A stretch of 64,000 nucleotides of DNA from contig CM055095.1 of the NCBI GenBank assembly GCA_029204225.1, forward strand, positions 31,632,936 to 31,696,935. The letters run 5' to 3'. Shown in pieces: positions 1 through 11,111 of this stretch. Below the pieces are notes generated by a model. That model worked only from the letters and a program-made list of their open reading frames with translations. It was not told the DNA's origin and searched no databases. Position 1 is the first letter of the stretch, and each line of letters starts with the position of its first letter. Origin of the DNA: Diphasiastrum complanatum (lineage: Eukaryota > Streptophyta > Lycopodiopsida > Lycopodiales > Lycopodiaceae). A program made the position numbers and the translations under genes.

Positions 1-321
1 CCAATCTTGTTTTGAATATGGAGTGACTGTTGTCATCGTCACTGGAGCTAGACGACGATTCATAGTCCTTCAAACATGGGAAACAAATATTCACCAATCA
101 ACATACAAGACTGTCTGTCATTCATGAAAATTAAAACCTATAATTAAGACATGCAAATCACACACCATATCTTAAATTAAGACATGCAATATGAAATATA
201 AAAAAAACAATTACTTGACATTCAACATAACTTGTTCTCACTAAATAGATAAAATGTATTTTGATGTTGACAAGATATATGCTTGAGTTTGGCTCAAAGT
301 CTTTTGTACACATCTTGGAAG

Positions 322-1157
322 AGGACGATTGAAGCTATATTCGATGAATAGCTCTTCACCACATTTAATGGGCCTTATCGCACATACCATTATGTATGTA
401 CCTTTTGAGTTCCTAGAAAAGTATCCTTCCTTTCCGTTAGTTCATTCCTCAAAATCACAATTAGTTAATGAAGGGTGACCAATGGAACTATTTATATATG
501 CAACAATATTGCCATGTTTTTTTGGACGCCCATCAATGTACATACGATGCGATTTCAAAACATTCTCTCCTTGCATACACCGCTCTTCCAAAGAACAAGC
601 ATTGGCATTCAAGCCATAAACCTGCATTCTCCATTGGTGACGACACAGAGCATGCCAATCACCCCAATTGTATTGAGGTCCTTCATAAGGCATTATTGTG
701 ACAACACTATTCAAAGGGACTTCAATGCTAGTCAAAGAAAATAAAACCAATCCCACATTACGAACGTGCTCACTTGGCTTGATCATGTACATAAGACCCC
801 AATATGAAAAAGATATTTCACATAATGGTAGCGGTACTCTATTAGGCCAACATGAATATTTCTTTCTATCAAAGGGCTTAACCAATGCTTTTAGGTAGGG
901 AGGAAGGGGAGACTCAGTCAATGATTTTAAAACATTCTTGGATAAGTCAATAGTACATAAATTTGGTTGTTCATTTTTAAATCTTGTCAAATTGTGTCCA
1001 AGTTGTGTTCTTTTTTTTAATGGAGTAGATCTAGATGGGATAGGAAGAAGAGAAGATTTTACACAAGGTATGTGATGTGATGTGAGATGGATAGAATCGA
1101 TGGGAGGGGTCATGAGATAGATAGAATCTATGTGTGGTGACATTGTGGAATGAATAG
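322..1157 (-). pseudogene. SET-domain-like protein, C-terminal part, interrupted
   Basis: The minus strand carries an open frame from about 1157 to 442 that continues in the same frame past one TGA (442-444) to about 322. The reading shows a SET-like order: a VGLVLF stretch (compare the GLGLFA start of SET domains), a YEGPQYNWGDW segment, then GNIVAYINSS at the position of the SET GNxxRFINHS motif. After the stop come VCAIRPIKCGEELFIEY, matching the conserved GEEL..Y end. SET proteins are lysine methyltransferases acting on histones or other proteins, but INSS instead of INHS and the stop argue that this copy is inactive. Its N-terminal part lies at 9574-9900, beyond a retrotransposon. A further exon around 1-80 (acidic-serine frame on minus) is possible but weak. 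The fold assignment is by motif only. Confidence 0.6.
1153..1157. repeat. Target-site duplication (left) of gypsy element
   Basis: Sequence aatag, repeated at 9574-9578 immediately outside the 3' LTR. The perfect 5-bp direct repeat marks the integration site. Confidence 0.85.
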
Positions 1158-1218
1158 TGTGATGCCACGAAAATGTTAAATATTAAATATCAACATAAAT
1201 ATGGCATGATATACTCGA
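1158..1218 (+). repeat. 5' LTR remnant of gypsy element
   Basis: About 61 bases match the start of the 3' LTR at 8634 (TGTGATGCCACGAAAATG... to ...GATATACTCGA), with a 12-base local duplication. After 1218 the similarity stops, so roughly 880 bases of LTR, the primer-binding site and probably the start of gag have been deleted. Confidence 0.8.
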
Positions 1219-1319
1219 CCCTGGTCTGCTAAGAAAGCATGCGCGCATATGATACAATCAAGTTGAACCAGGTTGTGTAGGAACTTGGTACTTGCTAAAA
1301 GATGCGTTTCTGAACCAGT

Positions 1320-2480
1320 TCAGAGAGATTGGTTACAAATCTAGAAATTCTTGGACGTTTGAACAATGTTCAGAAGAAGAGTAAAGAATCTCTTCGCAAA
1401 TATACACGTAAGGTTAAAAATCTCATAGGAAAACTAACCGGTGTATATCCCATAAATATGTAGATCGAATGGTTTTTGGCTTGTTTACCACCAAAGATTG
1501 ATCGGTATTGTAGACAAGGGGACATGACCTCCTTAGCAGCAGTAATAGCTAGTGCCAAAATTTCGAGACCTCGAAACTAGCACGAAAGCGACGATCGACG
1601 AAGAAATCTCGAAAGTTGAAGACTGATTCTAGTGACATCGATGAAGATTCAAATTCTGATTTAAGTACCAATTCTTCAAGCTCATAATCTGAAAGCAGCG
1701 ATTCATCAGAATCAAAAGCTGACAAAGGAGAGAGAAAGAATAAACGACGAATTAAACGAAAAGATGACACGAAAGTTGTTGAGGATAAGTCATCAACTTC
1801 TAAAGTTGAAAAGCTTTGGAAGAGTAATATGGCTGACCTTAATAAAAAATTTAATGACTTGAAAGTGCAGATCTCTAAAGTTGCAGATAAAAGACCAAAA
1901 GCGTCTTCTTCCAACTCAGGAATGTGGTGTATGAAATGTGGAACTTCTGGACACACTAAGGAAGTCTGCACTATTGTGAATGTCAAATACATTGAAGATC
2001 CTACCCAGGAGGTACTTTTTATTTTTCAAAATGATGCAACTACTAACTATGTACAGGGTACTGCAGCATCAGCCCAGTAGGAAAGACCCAAGTTCACACC
2101 AAGAAGACATAATCCTCCTGAATTTGTTGGACCAGTGAAGTGTCAAACCGCAACTAAACCAGTTTCGAGCAACTGCTACAACTGTGGAGAGTCGGGACAT
2201 TTTTCTCCTGACTGTCCTCAACCGCGAAAGCCGATTGGTTATGTACCATTATGTTCAAATTGCAGAGAGCCTGGCCACAAGTATCCTGATTGCCCTCAGC
2301 CGCAAAAGCCACGATCCAAATATCAATATGTAGCAACACCAGCTACTACAAACACGAAAGCGAAAGCTGCGACTGATGCTGTTGTGCAGAGAATTGACAT
2401 TATTGAGGGAAAATTGACAAAGACAGAAGATCAGTCTTGGCCAAGTGACGTGGAGAAATTATTCAAAGTCACAACGAGAA
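1320..2480 (+). pseudogene. Gypsy Gag, broken
   Basis: The plus-strand reading is basic and serine/acid rich and leads into three CCHC zinc knuckles (CX2CX4HX4C) at 1928-1969, 2174-2215 and 2252-2293. These knuckles bind retroelement RNA in the capsid protein. The frame from about 1565 onward is the same as that of the downstream pol, so the original product was probably one Gag-Pol polyprotein. It is disabled by stops at about 1469 (TAG after PINM), 1577, 1684 (TAA in a serine run) and 2078 (TAG, possibly from CAG), and by at least one shift near 1575. No plausible start codon is left because the 5' region is deleted. Confidence 0.75.
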
Positions 2481-5400
2481 GCAAAAGCTCCTTGAAACCT
2501 GATCAGAAGTCTTCGACAAAGCGTAGAAAATCCTCAAAGAATAAATCCTCTAGCAAAACAACGAACAAATCTACGACTAAGGAAGATCTCAAAGATGAAC
2601 CTGACTATGACCGCAATGTTGCGAAGTTATTTGCAAAAGATATCTCGGCAGAAGCAAAGGAAATCATCAACGCTGAACTTCAGACAGCTGCTGAGGTGGT
2701 CACTTTCAAGGAAAAGAACAAAGAAATCGCAAAGACGAAATTGTCTAGTGTTGTTATCGATAAACCAACCTTAAAATCAAAGACAAAAGAATATGACATC
2801 GTGACTGATATTGGATCCCTTCGTCTGTACATTACTTTTGAACAGTTGTTGACAGATAACACTTATTACAGAAAGCAACTGAAAGGTCTTTCTGTGCCCA
2901 AAAAGAAGAAAAAAGTTTCTTTGCCAGATGTTGGTGTTTTGTCTATCGATTTAGGTGATCTCGGTGCACCTGAGATTGATATTACCATTGTAGGATGTCT
3001 GATCAAAAAAGTGCCAATTGACTCTGGTTCCAGTGTAGATATAATAACAGAAGACACAGCTCATGCTCTGGGGCTGACTGACATTCAACCGACACAACGA
3101 AACATCAAAGTAGCTTATTCGACATGACAAAAACTTGTTGGAGAACTGAGGAATGTCACTGTCTACATTCAAGCCAAGCCATTCACAATGAATTTCATTG
3201 TTATCAAACCAATCGGTTTGTCATCCTATTTTGTGCTGACTGGACGACCTTGGCTTTATCAATCAAACGCAAGTGTACATTGGAAATCCAGAGAGCTGAG
3301 ATTACAGACTGGTGAGACCAATAACCGAGGTAAGCCAGCAAAACAAATCATAACCTGGAGTCGTGACAATTATGATCTCATGGTTAAGGACGAACTTAAC
3401 AAGCACCTTAAGGCAGGTATAATCTATCCCGTCTTAAGTAGTGAATGGGTTTCACCCATTGTTGTCATCCCAAAGAAGAAGACTGGCAAAATACGAATAT
3501 GCCAGGATTTCCGCAAATTCAATGCTGTCACAAGGAAGGACCATCATCCTCTATCTTTCACTGATTCTATCCTAGATCAGGTTGCTGGTCAAGAGCATTA
3601 CAGTTTATGTGATGGCTTTTCTGGACATAATCAGGTTGGAGTGCGAAAGGAGGATTGTTCAAAGACCACATTCACTATGGATTGGGGCACTTATGCCTAC
3701 AACAAAATGCCCTTTGGTCTTTGTAACGCTCCAGCGACTTTTCAGCGAATTATGATGTTAATCTTCGCTGCCTTCCTGAGAACTTTTCTCGAAATATTTA
3801 TTGATTATTTATGTGTATACAGTGATATAAAGACACACCTGCAGAAGCTGAAATTAACATGGCAACGGTGTCGAGATACTTGTTTATCTCTTCATCCAGA
3901 GAAATGTTTTTTTTGGTATGAAAGAAGGAATATTGCTCGGACACAAAATATCTAACAGAGGAATAGAAGTCGACAAAGATAAAGTCGAGCTTATAAAGAA
4001 TCTCCAGATACCAACCAATTTACGTGAACTAAGAGCTTTCTTAGGACATGTTGGCTATTACAGGAGATTTATTCAAAATCATGCTTCTATTGTTGTCTCT
4101 CTTACACATCTACTAAAGAAACAAGTAGAATACTTGTGGACGAATGAACAGCAGAAAGCATTCGAAGATCTTAAGCAAAGGTTTATTAATGTTCCTATTC
4201 TGAGACCACCCAACTGGGCTATTTTATTTCACAGTTATGTGGATGTTTCTGCATTTGCTATTGGCATCTGTCTAAGCCAAAAGGACAACCAGAAGAAGGA
4301 TCATCCCATCTACTATGCAAGTTGACAGCTCAGTGCATCAGAGAAGAATTATTCGGCTACAAAAAGGGAAGCACTTGGCATGATTTTCACTGTTAAAAAT
4401 TTTTGACATTATTTGCTAGGATATGCATTTATTTTTCATGTGGATCATTATGCTCTTAAGTATCTTGTAAATAAACCAGATCTATCAGGACGAATTTCTA
4501 GATGGGTTCTACTTCTGCAAGAATTTACTTATCAAGTAGAGCTTCGTCAAAGAAAATATCATACGAATGCTGATTATCTATCGCGACTCAGCACCGAAAA
4601 AATCGAAAACCCTACCAATGATGATTTTCCAGATGAACATTTATTCGAGATTTCATCTACAAAATCGTCATATTTTGATATTATTATTTATCTTAAGGAT
4701 CAGATATATCCGGATGGTTACAATTTGGAGCAAAAGACAGTTTTTCAATATAAGGTAGCACCTTATACAATTATTAACAATATTCTGTACAAGCTTGGTG
4801 CTGACCATCAACTACGAAGATGTCTCGAAACTGAGGACATTAAAAAGGTCGTTAAATCCTTACACTCAGAAGATGCTGGTGGACATTTTGCTTTGAAGAA
4901 TACAGTTAATAAGATATTGACTGCCAAGTATTGGTGGCCAACAATGTTCAAGGATGTATCAAATTTTATTCATTCATGTGATCCATGCCAGAGATCTGGT
5001 AAGCCTACAAAAGCAATGAATTGGCCGTTGACACCAATCTTGCCTCTTGCACCATTCGAGAAGTGGAGGATTGACTTTGTCGGACCAATCAAACCTGTTA
5101 CCCGACATACGAAATGTCGTTATATTCTAGTTGCCACAGATTATGCTACCAAGAACGTTGAAGCAGAGGCGACGAAACGAAATGATGCGAAAACTGTCGC
5201 GACGTTCTTATTCAAAAGTATAATCACAAGATATGGTTGTCCACTTGAACTAGTAATTGACCGAGGAGCACATTTTTCAAATGATACGATACGGTTGCTG
5301 ACAACTTATTTCCGGATCAAACACAGAAAAACTACACCATATAATCCAAAAACAAACGGGTTGACTGAAAGAGCTAATGGAATCTTATGTAAGATCCTGA

Positions 5401-5912
5401 CTAAAATTACTATTACACATGCAACAGATTGGGATCAGAAACTACCTTCAGTTCTCTGGGCTTATTGCAACATAGAGAAAATCACGACGAAACAGACACC
5501 ATATTTCTTTACATATGATATGCATCCTATCTTGCCAATTGAATTTGAGGTAAAAACCTTTCGTATTCAAGCTCAACGAATAGATGCAGAATTAATAAAC
5601 GAAAGGTTGACTAATATTGAAGAACTAGTTGAAGCTTGAGAGACTTCACAAAAACTAACAAAGGAAATCCAGAAACAAAGAAAGAATAAATATGACAGTC
5701 ATATAAAAAAATGTGATCTTAAAGCTGATGATTATGCGCTGATATATGACAGTCGCCATCAAAAGTTTCCTGAAAAACTCCATATGCGATGGCTTGGACC
5801 GTATAAAGTCATAGCGGTGTTTGACAATGGTTCTGTGCAACTTCAATCACTTGAAGGTGAACTATTACCGACACGTATTAACGGGTCCAGATTGAAGAAA
5901 TACTACTTTTGA
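2481..5912 (+). pseudogene. Gypsy Pol: protease, RT, RNase H, integrase (broken)
   Basis: The order is protease (DSGSSVDIIT, Asp at 3020-3022), reverse transcriptase (about 3380-3990), RNase H (about 4230-4560) and integrase with an HHCC-type finger (CDPCQRSG near 4980) and catalytic stretches IDFVGPI, VIDRGAHF and TTPYNPKTNGLTERANG. The C-terminal tail ends at a natural stop at 5910-5912 with no chromodomain. Damage: TGA at 3125, 4323, about 4404 and 5637, each where Arg CGA would fit; a frameshift at a T8 run near 3908; and the RT catalytic pair, normally IDD, reads IDY (GAT TAT at 3803-3808). The copy is therefore dead. RT and integrase would copy the RNA and insert the cDNA. Family assignment to Ty3/gypsy is firm from domain order. 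Confidence 0.85.
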
Positions 5913-6734
5913 CTAGAATTTTTTTTTTATTTATTCTTATTATTTTCTAGTATTTTTCTGAAAATAATCGTGAATTTTCTTTTATCTTGTGTAAATTTTT
6001 TTCGCGACATTTCTTTTATTTATTTTTTCTTTTTTTTTCTCTAGAAATTTTTGAGAATTTTTCTTGACTTCTCTCAATCTTTCAATATCATTTTAAAAAG
6101 TATTTTCGAGAATTTTTTTTCGTGACACTAAAATTGTTAATCAGATTTTCGTAAATCATTTTTGAGAATTTTTCTAGCATTATCTCCAGTTTTTCGAGAG
6201 ATTTTTTAGTATGTTGCTAAAATTTTCGAGAAATTTTCGTGAGGTTTCTATACATTTTTTTTTAAGATCCTTCGAGAAAGTTTCGCGAAACTTTCTAGAA
6301 TCTTTCTAGCACATTTTTGAGAATCTTTCGAGAATCTCTCGACCTACTTTTTGTATCCCTCCATTAAAGATGATGGCCACGTGATCATCATTATTCACAC
6401 GTGTGTACGCACACAGATATTGTTTTTTCTTGATTTATTTATTTTTTCTTTTTTTTTACAAATGGTCTTCCTTCATTAAAGATCGATCTGGCAAATTATA
6501 GTTTCAAACACTGAACCATGCACGTCCTCCATAAATGGAAGTGACAGATGTCAAGTCACCATGCCATGTCATCATCTCTTCCACACCGCTACTGCTTATC
6601 AGATTTATTTTTCATTTTTCCTCTTTACACTTTCTACCTGCGAAGTTTATGCTTTCCTGTGCTCACTCTTTGCGATCAAAGCACCTTTTTGCGAACTATT
6701 ACGATCTACGAAGCTATCGTTAAACATTTGAACA
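5913..6734 (+). other. AT-rich spacer between pol and third frame
   Basis: No gene is visible. The stretch 5920-6350 is built of degenerate, irregular repeats of the type ttttcgagaattttt, TTCGAGAA being the commonest core, with T-rich runs. The later part (6535-6734) has short frames on plus that I do not believe are coding. The spacer may carry the promoter or splice site for the downstream frame. Confidence 0.5.
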
Positions 6735-8294
6735 ATGGCTTCCGCATCAGGTTTGAGCTCTCATATCATTTGGAAAGCACGCGCAGGAATCCGCCTGGCA
6801 TCCATCCAGTCCTTTTTAGATCGATGCAGATTGGGTGATTTGAAAGTGGACCCCTCTATCATTCAAGCCAAGTCTGACAATTTTCAGACTCAAAATGATT
6901 ATTTGAAGCAGCAACTTTTGGCTGCAAATTAACATAATGTCACGCTCCAGAAACATCTACAAGAGGAACAAATGACAAGATTAAAGGCAGAAGCTGCTTT
7001 GTCTCTGAGCACCATCGCAGGGTCAATCACTATCGATCTCATGAAGCTGAACCAGTTCCAAGGCCAGATGCTCGACAATTTTCGAGTCAAGTTCTTACAA
7101 TTGCTCGAGGATGCGAAGGCTCTTGTCGAGGAAGAGTTGGCGGAGCTCTCTAGTGATGCCACCCCATCTTGAAGCGGGCCCGATGCACACGATGACTATC
7201 TGCAGGCCCTGCTGCGAATTGATGAACTTACATAGCAACTCCACGCTGTGCCTGCCTGCACCGGAGCCTCAAACCATCCAAATTTCCTAGAGGTTGTCAC
7301 GAAGATTGACCAGCTCGAACAGGAACTGTCAACCCAAAAGCAACAAATTGAAGATCAGAAGCTGGCTGTTGAGTTGCAAACTCAAGATTTTGCAACTACA
7401 TCTTCTCAGCCAAAGCGAATGCGGCGAAATCAGTCGAAGGTATGTGCTGACAGATTCCATGCATTTGATGATCGCTTCTGGAAATGGTATCCACATGCTT
7501 TTAATATTGAGTTGCAATGGCGTGTGGATTACATGATGCTATCAGGTGCAGTAGGCATCGCCTTCGACAACTGGAAGCAATCATGGGAGAAGGACAACTT
7601 TCTCTGGTTATGGGCCCAGCTCACTATCGAGCAGAAAGGATGTCTTTGCTGGGGCATAATCTAGGGTAAATTCTAGGTCGTACCTTTCGGATCGGCAAAG
7701 TTATATATAGGCTCTTCGGCTATGTATGCTCTCGAATATATTCGTATCAAAGAACTTCAATTTTTTCGAAATGAAGATAATAAGTGACATTTTTGGAAGC
7801 GAAAGTCACAGTTTCAGTTGTACAAACCACAAGCGGTTGCAGATTTAGACGCATTCGATGATGCAGGTCTGCTAATAAATATCAATATGGCTTATCCGAA
7901 ATTATTCAGTCTATATGTGGATTGGGAGCGAAACCTTGTAGAATATTTTGCGGAGATTCGTCATAATTTGCAAGATAGAAGGAAGTCATTTCGTTATAAG
8001 CAATTTTGTACATATACATTTTGGCAGTTTGGTACCTTTGCGACGAAGACATTATTTTTTGTTCAGAACCTTTATGTTAAAAGCAATTTTATTAGATTTT
8101 CAGCTCGTTATTGTAAAGAAAGCACTCTACGAAGTGATTTAGATGAAGATACCAAGTTAACCCAAGAGCTGTTCGATGGAACATTACTCCCGGTTAAGTT
8201 AGAAGAATTTGGCAACTTACCAGTTGGCCGCTATACCAAATCGAAAGAAGACTTGCTCTTGATCGAAGCTCAACAGAAGTTGGAGCTTGCTTAG
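6735..8294 (+). pseudogene. Extra post-integrase reading frame, coiled-coil, unknown function
   Basis: A single plus-strand frame runs from ATG 6735 to the TAG at 8292-8294, about 520 codons. It is interrupted by stops at 6930 (TAA), 7170 (TGA), about 7233 (TAG), 7662 (TAG), 7677 (TAG) and about 7788 (TGA), but by no frameshift that I can see. Codons between stops read as protein: heptad-like Leu/Gln/Glu segments (for example KIDQLEQELSTQKQQIEDQK near 7300), a basic patch PKRMRRNQSK, a Trp-rich region (RFWKWYPHAF, FDNWKQSWEKDNFLWLWAQL) and a final segment rich in Asp, Tyr and Phe. No membrane helix, protease site or glycoprotein signature is evident, so it does not look like an envelope protein. 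I do not recognise the family. The position between integrase and 3' LTR is that of accessory frames in some plant gypsy elements. Confidence 0.55.
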
Positions 8295-8633
8295 AAGTTA
8301 TATGAAGAACTGAATCATTCCTGAAAATTCATTCGTGTCTTTGTCGTGGTGATGTTTCTATGGGATGCTGACTTTTTGAAGTTTAAAGATGTTTTGGAGT
8401 TTGATTCCAGTTTTCATCAGCAATTCAAAGATCAACTCAAAACAACTTATTCAATTAAAAGAAACAACAAGACATATATTCTCTAAGATGAAGAAATATC
8501 TAAAGGACGAAATACACGAAGAAATATCTTTTCGCCTCAACGAAAAATATGACGAACAAAAATGTTTCTCGAATACTCCTCGAAATAAAGATGATATGTT
8601 CACAAGGACGTTTCACATTTGAGGAAGCGGATA
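8295..8633 (+). other. 3' untranslated part and polypurine tract of gypsy element
   Basis: A short continuation of the third frame, then non-coding sequence. The purine run GAGGAAGCGG at 8621-8630 lies directly before the 3' LTR and is the likely plus-strand priming polypurine tract. Confidence 0.6.
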
Positions 8634-9573
8634 TGTGATGCCACGAAAATGTTAAATATTAAATATGGCATGATATACTCGAAAATGAAGATATGAGCTG
8701 GATAAGTATAGATCATGAAGAGGCCTAAGTCATTTTTCGAGAATATATCTCCTAAGTACTTGCCTTGTAATTAAGAGCAAGACCTTTTAAAAGAAAAGAC
8801 ATTGTCTTGGACAACCTTTACTAGGTTGTCCATACGAAACGACTAGGTACGAAAAGACATGATAAACTAGAATAACTTTAACTCATAGTTAAGTATATCT
8901 CTTATGGTATAGGTGAACATATTCTCAGTCTAATCGTTAACTAGACCCTTTCGCGGGAGCGACGCACCTGTTGTTTTAAAGGTGTGTTTGTTCGTCCCGT
9001 AGAACATATATTGATCTCACACTTCAGTCTCAATCATCGAGAGAGAAGAATTTATGCTTATGTAAGAGATTGAAGAAGTGAATAGAGTTCTGTGAGTTAT
9101 TCTCTTTTATCTCTGTTCTCCGCATTGCTGAGTGTGAGTGATCTGGAGTCTGCTAACAATCTCTAACGCATTTCATGAATTTCTCTCTGATCAGACAGAC
9201 GCTCTAGTGCATTACAGTCGTTTGCTGAGTTTCCGTAAAGCATGCTCTAAAGAACTATCTTTAAACTACCTTATTCGTCTGTCGTGAATACTTTCTTTTC
9301 GGCACTCGAATAACGACTATCTTTGGTACAGTCTAGCACGATCATTGAATAAAGCTGTATGTATACATATGATTGTTGTTCTGAATTTATTAACACTACC
9401 CATCCCAAATATAAGTAATACTGGTTACTTTTTAATGTCTGTCGACAACCAGAATAACACTCGCAACCACTTGCCATAATTGTACCAAAAACATAACTTT
9501 CTAACGCTATCCTCTGTGGGAACGACATTATTTACTATAAAATCTATATTAACCCTATTGGTATAATACGACA
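8634..9573 (+). repeat. 3' LTR of gypsy element
   Basis: 940 bases from TGTGATGCC to ATACGACA. The start matches the remnant at 1158 and the end is followed by the target repeat aatag. This is the only complete LTR of the element. Confidence 0.85.
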
Positions 9574-9900
9574 AATAGAATCCATAGAAGAATCTGTGTG
9601 AGGTGTTGTGGGAAGAATAGAATCCATGTGAGGTGTCGTGGGATGAATAGAATCTATACGTGGTGATCTCGTGGGATGAATAGAATCCATGGAAAGATCT
9701 ATGTGAAGTGTGGTGGAGTGAGTGACGTGTGGAATGGAAAGACGCATAACTTCCACATCATGAGGTGTGTAGTGACTAGTGACATCAATAATATAATCAT
9801 CAACAATATCTTCATCTAATGCCAAAGATGATCCAAAATCGATATTTCTTATCCTGTTGATAAGATTGTCAATCGACGTGTGTACGAAATGTATTTTCAT
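9574..9900 (-). pseudogene. SET-domain-like protein, N-terminal part, separated by retrotransposon
   Basis: The minus-strand frame starts at ATG 9898-9900 and stays open to the element border. It encodes an acidic start (LALDEDIVDDYIIDV) followed by degenerate tandem units of about 11-13 residues of the type HPTTPHMDSI. The same units (PHIDSIYLMTPPIDSIHLTS) resume on the far side of the element at 1143 downward, and the frame is preserved if the element and one target copy are ignored. The two pieces are therefore one interrupted reading frame. The tandem His/Pro/Asp/Ser units are low-complexity and of unknown role. Confidence 0.6.
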
Positions 9901-9904
9901 CAGC

Positions 9905-11101
9905 TACACTACTTCACATCAAGCTTATAAGTTGTTCGATCCAATCAAGTCGAAGATATTCACTAGCCGAGATGTCATCTTCATCGAAGATCAGTTTATT
10001 GACCTCAAAGGAAAAGACAAAGCCCATGTAGCCGACTTGTCTGACTCGTCTGACATGTTGAACTTCGAGATTCCTCAGTTGACTATTCTCATTGAAGGTC
10101 CAAATTCATCCACTTTTGACGAACAACATATTAACAACGAATCCAAAGATGATGATGTTGCAATTCAGCAACTACAGTATGATGAAAATGATCAACTTCC
10201 TCCATTCCCCAGAAGATCATCAAGAACTAGCAGACCACCTACCAGGTATATCGACGAGTCTACAACCTACCTTGTTCGGGAGCCGACGATTGTCGAAGAG
10301 GCACTCAGTCAGCCCGATTTCGATCTCTGGAAAGAAGCTATGGATAAAGAGTATTCATTTCATATCAAGAACCAGACATGGACGATTGTTGAACTACCTG
10401 CTAGTAGAAACGTAGTTATCATTCGATAATAGGATCTCTTATGTATGCAATGATCTATACCAGGCCAGACATAGCTTTTGCAGTCAGCTCTTTAAGTCAG
10501 TATATGACTAATCCTGGTATAACAATTGGAAGGCTCTTATCAGAGTCATGAGATATCTTCGAGCTACTATTGACTTTTGCATTTGTTACGGAGCAGTGAA
10601 CAATGACAAACTCAATTTACTCAATGGTTACACAGATGGAAGTTGGGCAGGAAATGTAGACACTCGTAAATCTACTTTTGGATTTACATTCTTCCTCAAC
10701 AATGGTCCCATTTCCTAGAACAGTCGCAAGCAATCTTCGATATCTCTATCTTCTACAAAATCAGAGCATATTGCAACCTCACAAGCTACAAAGGAAGCAA
10801 TTTGGTTGAGAAACTTAATTTCAAATATCAGTCTGAATCAATATGCTTCGACATTACTATTTTGTGATAATCAAGTGTCATTTCCTTGTTAGCCAACCCT
10901 AGATTTCATTCTAGGAGTAAGCACATTGAACTCAAGTATCACTATGTCAAAAGCAAAGTTCTCGACAAAGAGGTCAGATTGCAGTACTGTCGAATGCAAG
11001 ATATGACAATAGATAATTCTACCAAAGCATTAAGCTTGGATACACACAGAAAGTTCTATGCAGAACTAAGTTTAAAGGTCAAGGCATTCATGGATTCAGA
11101 T
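9905..11101 (+). pseudogene. Ty1/copia Pol remnant (integrase end, RT start, RNase H)
   Basis: The first part reads YKLFDPIKSKIFTSRDVIF, the typical copia integrase C-terminal motif. An acidic linker follows, then the start of reverse transcriptase (EEALSQPDFDLWKEAMDKEY, QTWTIVELP). At about 10430 the frame jumps to the last part of RT and RNase H (GYTDGSWAGNVDTRKSTFGF; CDNQ; HIELKYHYVKSKV; FTKAL-like NSTKALSLD). The central RT, including the catalytic YVDD, is deleted. Several stops and shifts follow. The polypurine tract TTAAGGGGGA (11101-11110) and the 3' LTR come directly after. The left end abuts the SET-like frame without an LTR. Confidence 0.8.
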
Positions 11102-11111
11102 TAAGGGGGAG

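Larger units (their letters stand above)
1158..9573 (+). mobile_element. Ty3/gypsy LTR retrotransposon, decayed, with 5-bp target duplication
   Basis: The element begins TGTGATGCC at 1158 and ends ATACGACA at 9573. It is flanked by the direct repeat aatag at 1153-1157 and 9574-9578. Inside are gag with three zinc knuckles, aspartic protease, reverse transcriptase, RNase H and integrase in gypsy order, all in one Gag-Pol frame apart from stops and one shift at a T8 run (about 3908). A further coiled-coil frame lies between pol and the 3' LTR. The 5' LTR is nearly all lost. It sits inside the minus-strand SET-like frame (322-1157 plus 9574-9900). Confidence 0.88.

Noticed and set aside
442-898. 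Plus-strand frames at 468-701, 475-744 and 698-898
   Set aside because: Shadows of the minus SET-like frame, which carries the recognisable motifs.
1549-3172. Minus-strand frames across gypsy gag and protease
   Set aside because: The plus strand carries zinc knuckles and the protease motif in the same place.
6535-6838. Plus-strand frames before the gypsy third frame
   Set aside because: Short, no motifs, in other frames than the long coiled-coil reading starting at 6735.
6735-8294. Envelope gene in the gypsy element
   Set aside because: No signal peptide, membrane anchor or Cys pattern is visible; the frame is coiled-coil and Trp rich instead.
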